Of a DNA stretch of 59,446 nt, positions 17,424 to 26,900 are shown in pieces. Within the stretch, counting starts at the first letter, position 1. Each line of letters begins with the position of its first letter. Source of the stretch: Planctomyces sp. SH-PL62. Lineage in GTDB: Bacteria; Planctomycetota; Planctomycetia; Planctomycetales; Planctomycetaceae. The stretch is taken from positions 1 through 59,446 of the forward strand of contig CAMDEA010000028.1 in NCBI GenBank assembly GCA_945893045.1, given 5' to 3'. The notes beneath the pieces are model-generated. The model had not been told where the DNA came from, searched no databases, and was given only the letters and a program-made list of their open reading frames with translations. The position numbers were made by a program, and so were the translations under genes.

Positions 17424-18046
17424 TTCACGGACTCCGCCGAGGCTGCGCGAGCCAGCAACTTCGCGACATATTTCGCGAGCACGTCGGTCTCGATGTTGAC
17501 CTCGTCACCGACTTGTCGCCGGCCGAGCGTCGTGACCGCCAGCGTGTGCGGGATCAGCATCACTTGAAAACTCGTCGCAGTGACACGCATCAGCGTCAGG
17601 CTGATGCCATCGACGGCCACCGAACCTTTCTCAACCATCTGAGCAGCGAGCGCTGCCGGCACCTCAAATGTGTAGTCGGCAAATTCGGAGCGAGAATCAA
17701 TCGCGGTGACTCGGCCGACGCCATCGACGTGTCCTTGCACGATGTGTCCGCCGAAGCGGCCATCGGCCGGCATCGCGCGTTCGAGGTTCACGACATTGCC
17801 AACATTCAGACGGCCAAGATTGGTCTTCGCGAGCGTTTCGTGTCCGGCTTGAAAGCTCCACAACACGCCGTCGGCCGCGACGACCGTCAAGCAGCAGCCG
17901 TTGATCGCCACGCTGTCACCCAGCCGTTTGCTCGGCGACGCACCTTCCAGAAACTCCGTCGGCACTTCCACGACCAAACGCTTCGCATCCCCTTCTTCGG
18001 TGAGCGATCGCACGGTTCCCAGAGCCTCGACTAATCCCGTAAACAT
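17420..18046 (-). CDS. ribE: Riboflavin synthase alpha subunit
   Basis: Riboflavin synthase dismutates two molecules of 6,7-dimethyl-8-ribityllumazine to riboflavin. The 208-residue protein has the diagnostic N-terminus MFTGLVEALG and two lumazine-binding barrels: the first with VAINGCCLTVV, the second with VDGISLTL; GGHIVQGHVDGVGRV links them. It overlaps pssA by one base (TGATG) and rsmA by four (ATGA), so it is co-translated with lipid and rRNA genes. No FMN riboswitch is seen, as expected for an internal operon gene. The other riboflavin genes are not in this window. Confidence 0.95.
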   Translation of the reverse strand: MFTGLVEALGTVRSLTEEGDAKRLVVEVPTEFLEGASPSKRLGDSVAINGCCLTVVAADGVLWSFQAGHETLAKTNLGRLNVGNVVNLERAMPADGRFGGHIVQGHVDGVGRVTAIDSRSEFADYTFEVPAALAAQMVEKGSVAVDGISLTLMRVTATSFQVMLIPHTLAVTTLGRRQVGDEVNIETDVLAKYVAKLLARAASAESVK

Positions 18047-18963
18047 CAGGCATCGTCCATGTCGTTTTCGTGATCGGAGGAATCGAGAGCCGTCGGGCCA
18101 TCATTCTTCCAGCCCGTCTCTGGCAAGGGAGTTCCACCGGCCGTCGCCGGCCGCGGATGGCCTCGATACCACCAGCGCATCACTGACTCGTTCCACAACG
18201 CCTTGATCGGCGCACCGAACGCGAACCAGCAGCAGAACAGCGGGACCGACACCTGCCACATCACAATCATCACCGCGATCGCGAAGACCACTTGAATCAG
18301 ATGCTGCCGAGGCCGCCGGCCACGCACCAGTTGATTGAAGAGATGGGCGTAACGAAACCGCGAGACCATCAAACACGCGACCGCCAGCGTGATGAACGGC
18401 AGTATGTTGGCGGTCCAGGTATTGAGCCAAGTCGCGACCTGTTCCCAAAGTTTTTCATTGGCCGCGTCTTCCAAGTTGCGGAATCCAAACGCCATGATCG
18501 GAAAACTGGCCACGGTTGCCGCCGCCGCCGGTGACGGCAGGCCACTGAAGGCATCGTGAGCATCATCCTCGTCGGTTTCGACATTGAATCGTGCCAGTCG
18601 CAAGACCGCGCAGGCGACGTACAACGCTGCGATCCACCACACGAAGCGCAGGTGAGACAGATACCGTGACTGTGAGAATTGCAGCATCAAGAACGCCGGA
18701 GCCGCTCCGAAGCTGATCGCATCGCACAGCGAATCAAGCTGTGCCCCGAATTCGCTCGTCTGCTTTGTCAGCCTCGCCGCACTGCCGTCAAGGGCATCGA
18801 AGACCATCGCCAAAATAATCAGGCAGGATGCGATGAACAACGACAGATCGGGGTCGCCGCCAGACCACTTGGCTGCGAATGTGATCGCTCCGAAACCACA
18901 GACCGCGTTGCCCAGCGTCAGCATTGTCGGCAGCACGGCGAAGACTTTTTCGCGTCGGCTCAT
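18046..18963 (-). CDS. pssA: CDP-diacylglycerol-serine O-phosphatidyltransferase
   Basis: PssA joins serine to CDP-diacylglycerol to make phosphatidylserine in the membrane. The 305-residue protein holds the full CDP-alcohol phosphotransferase motif, DALDGSAARLTKQTSEFG followed by AQLDSLCD, at about residues 57-82, with the four conserved aspartates. Several hydrophobic helices follow, including PILTLAVACLMVSRF-like and AIMIVMWQVSVPLFCCWFAF-like segments. Its ATG overlaps the stop of psd as ATGA, which pairs the enzyme with the decarboxylase acting on its product. The hydrophilic C-terminal tail of about 40 residues is not conserved in the family as far as I know. Confidence 0.94.
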   Translation of the reverse strand: MSRREKVFAVLPTMLTLGNAVCGFGAITFAAKWSGGDPDLSLFIASCLIILAMVFDALDGSAARLTKQTSEFGAQLDSLCDAISFGAAPAFLMLQFSQSRYLSHLRFVWWIAALYVACAVLRLARFNVETDEDDAHDAFSGLPSPAAAATVASFPIMAFGFRNLEDAANEKLWEQVATWLNTWTANILPFITLAVACLMVSRFRYAHLFNQLVRGRRPRQHLIQVVFAIAVMIVMWQVSVPLFCCWFAFGAPIKALWNESVMRWWYRGHPRPATAGGTPLPETGWKNDGPTALDSSDHENDMDDA

Positions 18964-19976
18964 GATTCAAACTCCGCCAGGATCGACTTCCCCGCCTTCA
19001 CTGTGTCTCCGAGTTGAACTCGCAGCTTCAACGCCGCTTCGCGCGGCAGAACCAATTCGGTGCGCGATCCCAATTTAATCATGCCGAACTGCTCGCCACG
19101 AGCCATCGAGTCTCCCGGCTTGAGCCAGCAGACAATTCGCCGAGCGATCGCGCCTGTGATTTGTCGGACAATGTACCGTCGAAACGGGAACTCCGTTTCC
19201 TGCATCCTCACGGCGAGTTGTTCGTTCTCGCGAGCCGACTCTGGCCGCAACGCATTCAAATACTTGCCGGGGCGATACCGCAAGCCGATGACTCGGCCAG
19301 CCACCGGAGCGCGGTTGATGTGGACGTTGAAGATCGACAAGAAGATGCCGATCTGCACCGCCGGCCCGCCGAGGAATTCGTCGTGCTCGATCTCGTCAAT
19401 CGCCACAATCTTTCCGTCTGCCGGAGACACGATCAAACCCGGTGCTGCCGGAATGGCGCGCGGCGGATTGCGAAAGAACCACACAATCAACAGACCGATG
19501 ACCGTCAGCGTTGTGACGCCCAGCCAGGCAACGGTCCTCGCCGGAGAAGGCAGTGATGCTGAGCACGGACATGTCAGCCAACACGTCAGCGCGATCGCTG
19601 GACCAAACGTGATCTGCGAGAACACGAACAACTCGCACAAGCCGCTGCGAGCGAACGGAATCTTGTCGCGCCAGCGGAACGGATCGTCGGCCGGCTCCCA
19701 GAAGTAGCCCCCTTGATTGCGATGAAACTTCACATCGCGCGAGTCGAGCACTTCATGCGGACAGCCATTGAATTCCCCTTTGCGAAGCTCCGCCATGCGT
19801 TTCACATAGCCGCGACGAAACGTCTTCAGCCACCAGCGACGGAAACCACCCCAAGCGATCTCCAAATGGCAGATGACTCCGCCCCCCGGCTGAATCCATT
19901 TCAGTTGCGGGTCCATCGGTTCCAGCGGCAGGGGCTCGGCGGGATGCGGGAGGGATTGTTCGGATGAATCAAGCAT
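18960..19976 (-). CDS. psd: Phosphatidylserine decarboxylase proenzyme
   Basis: Psd converts phosphatidylserine to phosphatidylethanolamine with a pyruvoyl cofactor made by self-cleavage. The conserved core is in the C-terminal half of the 338-residue protein: WFFRNPPRAIP, VSPADGKIVAID, FLSIFNVHINRAPVAG, and the cleavage-site region GMIKLGSRTEL, where Gly-Ser near residue 303 should be cut to form the pyruvoyl group. The core resembles the short (archaeal-type) class. An N-terminal extension of about 130 residues is rich in Trp and Arg (RRWWLKTFRRGYVKR) and precedes two hydrophobic helices; I do not recognise it. It is the first gene of the operon and overlaps pssA by four bases. Confidence 0.92.
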   Translation of the reverse strand: MLDSSEQSLPHPAEPLPLEPMDPQLKWIQPGGGVICHLEIAWGGFRRWWLKTFRRGYVKRMAELRKGEFNGCPHEVLDSRDVKFHRNQGGYFWEPADDPFRWRDKIPFARSGLCELFVFSQITFGPAIALTCWLTCPCSASLPSPARTVAWLGVTTLTVIGLLIVWFFRNPPRAIPAAPGLIVSPADGKIVAIDEIEHDEFLGGPAVQIGIFLSIFNVHINRAPVAGRVIGLRYRPGKYLNALRPESARENEQLAVRMQETEFPFRRYIVRQITGAIARRIVCWLKPGDSMARGEQFGMIKLGSRTELVLPREAALKLRVQLGDTVKAGKSILAEFES

Positions 19977-20018
19977 TCCAGAAGCACAAGTCTTGTGAGG
20001 CGGATTGTCTGGGTGAGA

Positions 20019-20405
20019 TTAAGCGGACTGAATCTCGACCACGAGATTCGGACCATCGAGCAACAAACGGAACGAGTTCAGAAGATCGCGGCCCAGGATG
20101 ACATTGAACTCATCCGAGTTCGCGATCACTTCCACGATGATTCCCTGGAGTTGCCGAATCGCGATCTCCGCAAGGAATGTCGGAGCCAAGCTTGCGTGGC
20201 CACCGAAACCCATGATGGGGATTTCGTCAATTTGGACCAATCCTATCTGCTCGGCGAGTACGCCGGGGATGACGGAGTGGTCAGCAGCACAGTCCAACAA
20301 GGCTGGGACGTCAGACACGCTCAGGCCAAGGCTGGGATTTCGAATCGTGACATGGACAAACGGAGCCGGCGGCTCGACCGATCGAAAGTAGTTGTATCGA
20401 ACCAT
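20019..20405 (-). CDS. Retropepsin-like aspartic protease family protein
   Basis: A 128-residue single-domain protein of the bacterial retropepsin-like (clan AA) type. The segment ALLDCAADHSVIP aligns with the usual LLDTGADxSxIP active site, and NVILGRDLLNSFRLLLDG matches the conserved ILGRDxL...LLDG second half. The catalytic Asp is kept, but the Thr-Gly that normally follow are Cys-Ala, so activity is uncertain. GAGG five bases before the ATG at 20405 supports this start; a GTG three bases further up is the alternative. The gene overlaps the stop of the DUF5678-like gene upstream, so the two are translated as a pair. It may be an active dimeric protease, a processing factor, or a degenerate binding protein. 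Confidence 0.8.
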   Translation of the reverse strand: MVRYNYFRSVEPPAPFVHVTIRNPSLGLSVSDVPALLDCAADHSVIPGVLAEQIGLVQIDEIPIMGFGGHASLAPTFLAEIAIRQLQGIIVEVIANSDEFNVILGRDLLNSFRLLLDGPNLVVEIQSA

Positions 20406-20704
20406 CACGACCTCGCTACGGAGCGTGGCGTGGGCATCCGAATCGGCGAAGGCGGCTCAGCCACGACATGCCCGACGTAAATCGGAACGTACCCGCACTG
20501 AGAATAAGCCTGCTGAGCCACCACAATCTTGTCATCCCCACAAGCCACAATCTGACCGTCGTGAACGGCCACAAACTTTCCCGCAGAATCCTTCAGCAAA
20601 CGGGGCAGAAGTCGCTGAAACTCAGCGCGGTCATGCCGCCATTGCTCGTTGGAAGTCGCCAGCGGAGCCACGTCTGGAGCCGGAAGCGTTTGAATTGTGC
20701 CCAT
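20405..20704 (-). CDS. Small DUF5678-like protein
   Basis: A 99-residue protein whose middle, KFVAVHDGQIVACGDDKIVV, fits the pattern of small DUF5678-type proteins (GKWVA..DG.VVA.G.D). Such proteins often precede retropepsin-like genes, as here. The start at 20704 is chosen because AGGAAG lies seven bases upstream; the frame continues upstream to 20959 but without a comparable site. The downstream protease gene begins within its stop codon. Its function is unknown; the tight coupling suggests that the product is a partner, substrate or regulator of the protease. Family assignment is by eye and moderate. Confidence 0.7.
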   Translation of the reverse strand: MGTIQTLPAPDVAPLATSNEQWRHDRAEFQRLLPRLLKDSAGKFVAVHDGQIVACGDDKIVVAQQAYSQCGYVPIYVGHVVAEPPSPIRMPTPRSVARS

Positions 20705-20874
20705 GAAAAATCTTCCTAAGTCGAGGATCTCCAATGCGGCGTGATTATAGTCGTCCGACATCTGTCTCGCGACAAGCGAATTGTGAGAACACCGATCTTC
20801 GATCACGCTCGATCCTGCTGCGCCAAGCGTTCCGATTCGGCAAATTCTCCGGCGGCTCATGGTGGCGAATGTAG

Positions 20875-22257
<1,383 letters not shown>

Positions 22258-22290
22258 CCGCGAACGTTGATTGAGAATTTCACCGAACTC

Positions 22291-22328
22291 AGGCCGGAGC
22301 CATAAAAAGCTCCGGCCTGTTTCGTTTC
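22291..22328 (+). terminator. Intrinsic terminator of eno
   Basis: A perfect 10-base stem AGGCCGGAGC/GCTCCGGCCT (22291-22300 with 22309-22318) encloses the loop CATAAAAA and is followed by the T-rich GTTTCGTTTC. It begins 33 bases after the enolase stop. Confidence 0.85.
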
Positions 22329-22383
22329 AGCGGGAATAATTGGCGGAGCGGAATCTCAATCCGACCCCGCGCTCGAAGACCAC

Positions 22384-22950
22384 ATGCCTGACACGACTGA
22401 CCAATCCGAAACACATTCCTCGTGGACCACCTCGCTGGCCTTCTGGCTGGCATTGTTGGCGGCCATCGGCGTGTATGCGTTGGTCGCGCTTTCGCCGAAG
22501 CTGCTGACGTACATTCAACTGCGGCAGGATTACCAGGCGAAACAACGCCGGCTGGTCAGCATCGAGCACGAAGTGGAAGACCTCGACCAAGTCGTGGATT
22601 CGCTGGCCCGCGATCCCGAATTCGTCCGCAAGCTGGCCAGCGTTGAATTCGGAGCTCGCCGCCCCGGCGAGGAACGCATCCCCCTCGATGAGCACTTGCA
22701 GTTGTCGATCCGTGACAACGACCCGGTGTTCGAGACACAACCCAATTCGTTGCCGTGGTACGGCTCAGTGGTGGCTCCGTTCGCAACGCAACAACAACTT
22801 CGCGGCACACTGCTGCTGGCCGCGGCTACGATCCTGATCGGAGCGTTCATGTTCTTACAGCCCTCGCTCACAGCCGCCGACGCCGAAAACAGACCAGCGG
22901 AATCAGGCCGACCGGACAAACTGTTTGCGAGATATCGCCAGCCTTATTGA
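22384..22950 (+). CDS. FtsB/DivIC-like membrane coiled-coil protein
   Basis: A 188-residue membrane protein that resembles FtsB/DivIC, the small divisome scaffold. Residues 18-38 form a membrane helix (FWLALLAAIGVYALVAL), followed by a coiled-coil segment (QAKQRRLVSIEHEVEDLDQV) and then DPEFVRKLASVEFGARRPGEE, which matches the FtsB C-terminal pattern of an acidic-hydrophobic helix ending in RPGE. Unlike FtsB it continues with a second helix near residues 138-160 (LRGTLLLAAATILIGAFMFL). It lies directly after eno, the position ftsB occupies in many other bacteria. Function in division is inferred from these two points only. The ribosome binding site is weak. Confidence 0.68.
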   Translation: MPDTTDQSETHSSWTTSLAFWLALLAAIGVYALVALSPKLLTYIQLRQDYQAKQRRLVSIEHEVEDLDQVVDSLARDPEFVRKLASVEFGARRPGEERIPLDEHLQLSIRDNDPVFETQPNSLPWYGSVVAPFATQQQLRGTLLLAAATILIGAFMFLQPSLTAADAENRPAESGRPDKLFARYRQPY

Positions 22951-22969
22951 CTCCACCTCGCCTTTCTGA

Positions 22970-22989
22970 ATTCCTCTGGCCAGAGGAAT
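22970..22989. repeat. Perfect 20-base palindrome
   Basis: ATTCCTCTGGCCAGAGGAAT, 19 bases after the stop of the FtsB-like gene. No T-tract follows. It may act in transcript ending or be a repeat remnant. Confidence 0.55.
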
Positions 22990-23088
22990 GGGGCCTGAGG
23001 AATCGGCAGTCAGCACTGTGCGTCGGCGAGGTGTTGCCGTAGATTGGCTGCGTTGCTTTTCTCCCATTAGTTCGTGAATCGTGCCGCC

Positions 23089-23940
23089 ATGTCGTCTCCA
23101 TTGTTGGACCGCGAAGAATACATCGAGCAGGCGCACTTCTTCCGCGTCTTTGCCGAGCGGTTGCGTGAGAACATTCCCTCGCAGGAAATCCTCGTGACGG
23201 TGCAGGAGGAAATACTCAGCACGACCAAGCTGCCGATGGCGATTGATTTCTTGCGCAGCGAGATCCTGCTGAAGGGCCGCATCAGCGACGCAATGGCTCG
23301 GCTGGAGCATTACTTCGCGCCGTTCCAAGCCTTCATCATGGGGCAGGCCGAGGAAGAAACGAAATCTCGTTTCGACCAGTTCATGGCCTTAGAAATCCTG
23401 CAACGCGAGGCAGACTTCCGCGCCAACAATCCTACCCCGCAGGGGTTGTTCATTTATCAGTTCGAGTGTGTGTCTCGAAACCGCTTGGGCTACATCGACG
23501 GCCTGATCGCTCTAGGTGGCGATCCGCTCTATGACGATGCCTGGCGCGAGTGGTTCGGAGTGCTGCGGCGAGAACTCGGCACGTCGGATTTCGCCGACCT
23601 GCTGTATTACCGCTCCGAGCAATACGTCGCCGATCGTCGCCGAGCGAACCAAGATCCCGAATTCAATGTGCCGTACAAGACGCTCTTCAGCATCCGTGAG
23701 GGACGCATTGCAAAGGCGCATCGCAAAAAAGACCCGCTCTACATGTTCGCCGCATTGCAGCGGCATCTCGGCTATCCCGCCGTGCCGAAAATCAAATCCA
23801 AGTCCGACCAGCCGGTCATTCACCCCGTGCTCGAACAACGTCTGCAACAGTTCGAGCAAGCGCTGAAGATTGTGCAAGCCGAGCTGAAGGGGGGCGTCGA
23901 CTTATCGAAATTCTTCAAGACGCCCGACGAGTTGCCGTAG
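23089..23940 (+). CDS. Unrecognised 283-residue protein
   Basis: I do not recognise this family. The ATG at 23089 (MSSPLLDREEYIEQ) is preferred over an in-frame GTG at 23074; neither has a clear ribosome binding site. The protein appears soluble and mostly helical, with charged segments such as FFRVFAERLRENIPSQEIL, FDQFMALEILQREADFRA and a C-terminal coiled-coil-like EQRLQQFEQALKIVQAEL. The middle has ECVSRNRLGYIDGLIALGG and DFADLLYYRSEQYV. Length and codon use are normal for the region and the stop is followed by a perfect hairpin, so it is very probably a real gene, perhaps a lineage-specific one. Confidence 0.8.
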   Translation: MSSPLLDREEYIEQAHFFRVFAERLRENIPSQEILVTVQEEILSTTKLPMAIDFLRSEILLKGRISDAMARLEHYFAPFQAFIMGQAEEETKSRFDQFMALEILQREADFRANNPTPQGLFIYQFECVSRNRLGYIDGLIALGGDPLYDDAWREWFGVLRRELGTSDFADLLYYRSEQYVADRRRANQDPEFNVPYKTLFSIREGRIAKAHRKKDPLYMFAALQRHLGYPAVPKIKSKSDQPVIHPVLEQRLQQFEQALKIVQAELKGGVDLSKFFKTPDELP

Positions 23941-23942
23941 CA

Positions 23943-23984
23943 CGGACGCCTACGTCCGTGGGGTCGTTCGGACGTAGGCGTCCG
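23943..23984. terminator. Hairpin between convergent genes
   Basis: A perfect 16-base inverted repeat CGGACGCCTACGTCCG (23943-23958 with 23969-23984). It lies between the plus-strand stop at 23940 and the minus-strand kinase stop at 23987, where it could end both transcripts. No T-tract is present on either strand. Confidence 0.65.
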
Positions 23985-23986
23985 AA

Positions 23987-26900
23987 CTACTCAGCGCCGA
24001 TCGTCTTCAGCGCTTCGAGAAACTCTGGCCGCGTTCGGATGGGATCGAACGCACCGTCGCCGCGCAATTCTTGCGAGAACACCTTGCGGAATTGCGGACC
24101 CGCGACGCGGTGGGATTCAGTCAGCCAGGCGATCGCTTGCGATACGTATTGTTTGGCGAGTTCGTCGCGACCTTCGGTGGACAGAGTCGGATCGACCAAG
24201 GCTTTGGCATACGCTTGCGAGTAAGTTCCGGCCTGATTGAACGACAAGGCCCAGGCCTGCGCGCCCAGCCGAGCGGGTGCGCGTTTGATGATTGGGGCGG
24301 CTTTCTCCAAATTCGCCACCGCTCCGGAGTGATCGTTCAGAGAGACCATCGCAAAGGCCAAGCCTTGCAAGCTATCGGGGTTCTGCGGGTCGAGCCGCAC
24401 CGCTTCCTCGAAGTCTTCTTTCGCGAGCTTGGCCGCGTTCAGCAAATACGCCCAGCCGCGCCGGCCGAGCATGTTGAGGGACGGTTCGTATTGCAGCGAC
24501 ATCGTGTAGTCGTTGATCGCTTCGCGCGGCTTGTTCGTCAGAGAGAACGCCAAGCCGCGAGCACGGTACACATCACCGAGCGGTCCGGCCTTTTCGAGAT
24601 ACGACGTGAAGCCCGCAATCGCCTCGTCGAATTTGCGGAGCGACAGCAGGATTTCCGCACGCTCGCGGATGACTTTCGTGTCCGCGGGATTGAGCGTGAG
24701 CGAATGGTCGAAGGCGGCGAGCGCTTCGGGGAGCCGCTTGGCTCGTTGATGAATGGCACCGATCTCATAGAAGCTGAGGGCTTGGAACTTCGGGTTGGGT
24801 TCCAATCGCGTGGCTCGTTGGAAGTCCTCGAGCGCGGCGGCCGGAGCATTCAATCGGACTTGGATCATGCCGCGCACGCGATAGATCAAGCCTTGTTGTG
24901 GAGCCATCGGCAAAGCTTTGGTCAGTTCAGCGAGCGCGGTCTGACGTTCGGCGGCGGCGCGGACTGCGCCGTCAGCGGCATTCGAGAGTTCGAACTCGTC
25001 GGCTTGCCGGCGGCAGGCTTCGGCAAGATTCAAATGCGGAGCGGCTAGATCAGGACGCAATTCGGCGGCCGCCACGAAATCGGCCTTCGCCGCGTCATAG
25101 TTCTTTTGCAGCAAGAACACGAACCCACGATTGAGCGGCACCGCATACGCGCGCGGGCTGAGTTCCTGAGCGCGGGCCAGATCGAGCTGGGCGTTCTCAA
25201 ACTGTCCGATGTCGGCAAACGCGAGGGCTCGGGTGAGGTACGGCCAGAAGAGATTCGGCCGGCGTGCGATGCACGCGGTGAAGTTCGCGGCGGCGGCGTC
25301 GGCCTGTCCCTGATTGAGATGGCAAACGGCCATCAGATTCAGCGACCAGAAGTCGTCCGGATCGACACGCAGAGCATTTTGCAGGTGCCGGATCGCCTGC
25401 GGGAACTGACGGAGTTGCCGCGCACGTTCCGCGAGCCAGTAATGATCGAGCCTTGTTTCCGCGGGCAATTTCTCCGCCGCTGCCAGTGTCCTCTGAGCGG
25501 CCTCGGCTTGTCCGAGCGTCGCGAACAAATCGGCCTTCAAGAATCCCACCGGCCGGGATGACAACCCGAACGACTCCGCTTGTTGGATTCGTTCGAGGCT
25601 CCGTTTCGCGGCGGCGGCAACATCATTCGGTTGATCTTTGATAGCGAGATTCGTTTCCGCCTGTGCGATCGTGACGAGCAATTCCAGCAGCCCGGCCTTC
25701 CAGGTGTCGATCGCTTCGGGGCCGAGCAACCGCAGCCGCGCGTCCAGTTGGTCCGGCTTTTCATAGTCGATCTCGAAGAGGTCCAACGCGGCGAGGCCGT
25801 GCTTGTGCGCCTCGCGCAGATCGTCGATGGAGTCCTCGCCGGAGACGTTGCCGCCGTAGACGCGGACTTGTTCGACCGCCTCTTGAAACTTGGCGAGCTG
25901 CGCTTTGGCGGCGAGGACGACCGATTGCTGCGCGAGCACTTGATCGACCTTGGCCAATTGCGACTCCGCCTGCCGATGCAGATCCGCGAGCGATTTTTCT
26001 TCGGCCAGCATCGTCACCGCCTTGGTCAACAACGTGCGGGCTTGAGCGAAGTCCTGGTTCGTGTCGCCCGCTTCTTTCGCATCGTCGAGTAACCGCGCGG
26101 CTTTGGTGCGCAACCCAACGAGCCGCTCGCGTTCGGCGGCAGCTTGCAGACGAGCGACGCTTTCGAGATCGCTCTGAATTCGCTCGCGAAGCTGCTCCAG
26201 TTGCGATTCGGCTCGGACTTGGCCCAAGGCTTCGGTCAACAGCGAGTTTGCCTTCAGCAGATCGGAGTTCTTAGTCGCGGTGCTGGCCTCATCGACCTTG
26301 GTTTGGGCCGCGAGCTGCAGTCCATTGACTCGGAGATTTTCCGCGATCGTCCAGCCACCGATGGCGATGCCGATCACGGCCACCGCAACTCCCGAAGTGT
26401 GGACCAGAGCTTGATGCCGCTTGTACCAGCGTCGCAGTCGCGTTCTCCATGGATCGGGATAGACCGAGACCGGCTCGTCGGAGAGCCAGGCTTCGATGTC
26501 GGCGGCCATATCCATCGCCTTCGGATAGCGGTCCTCTTGTTTGAGAGCCATCGCCTTCTGGCAGATGGCTTCCAGCGGCGGCGGAATTGTCGGATCAATC
26601 TGTCGCGGTGGTGTGATGTCGCCGCTGATGACCTTCTTCAAAACGTCCTGAGCTTTGCCGCGTCCGACCGGCGACTGATTGGTGAGCAGTTTGTAGAGGA
26701 TGCCTCCCAGCGAGTAGATGTCGGTCCGGGCGTCGAGCTGGTCGATCTTTCCTTCCGCCTGCTCCGCCGGCATGTAGGCCGGCGTCCCCATGATCTGACC
26801 CATGATGGTGTGACTGCCGGCAGTCCGTGCATCCGTCGCGACTTGGCGTCGCAGAAAGCTGCCCGTTTCGGTGCTTCTGGACTGCGTTCCGCCAGGCGAT

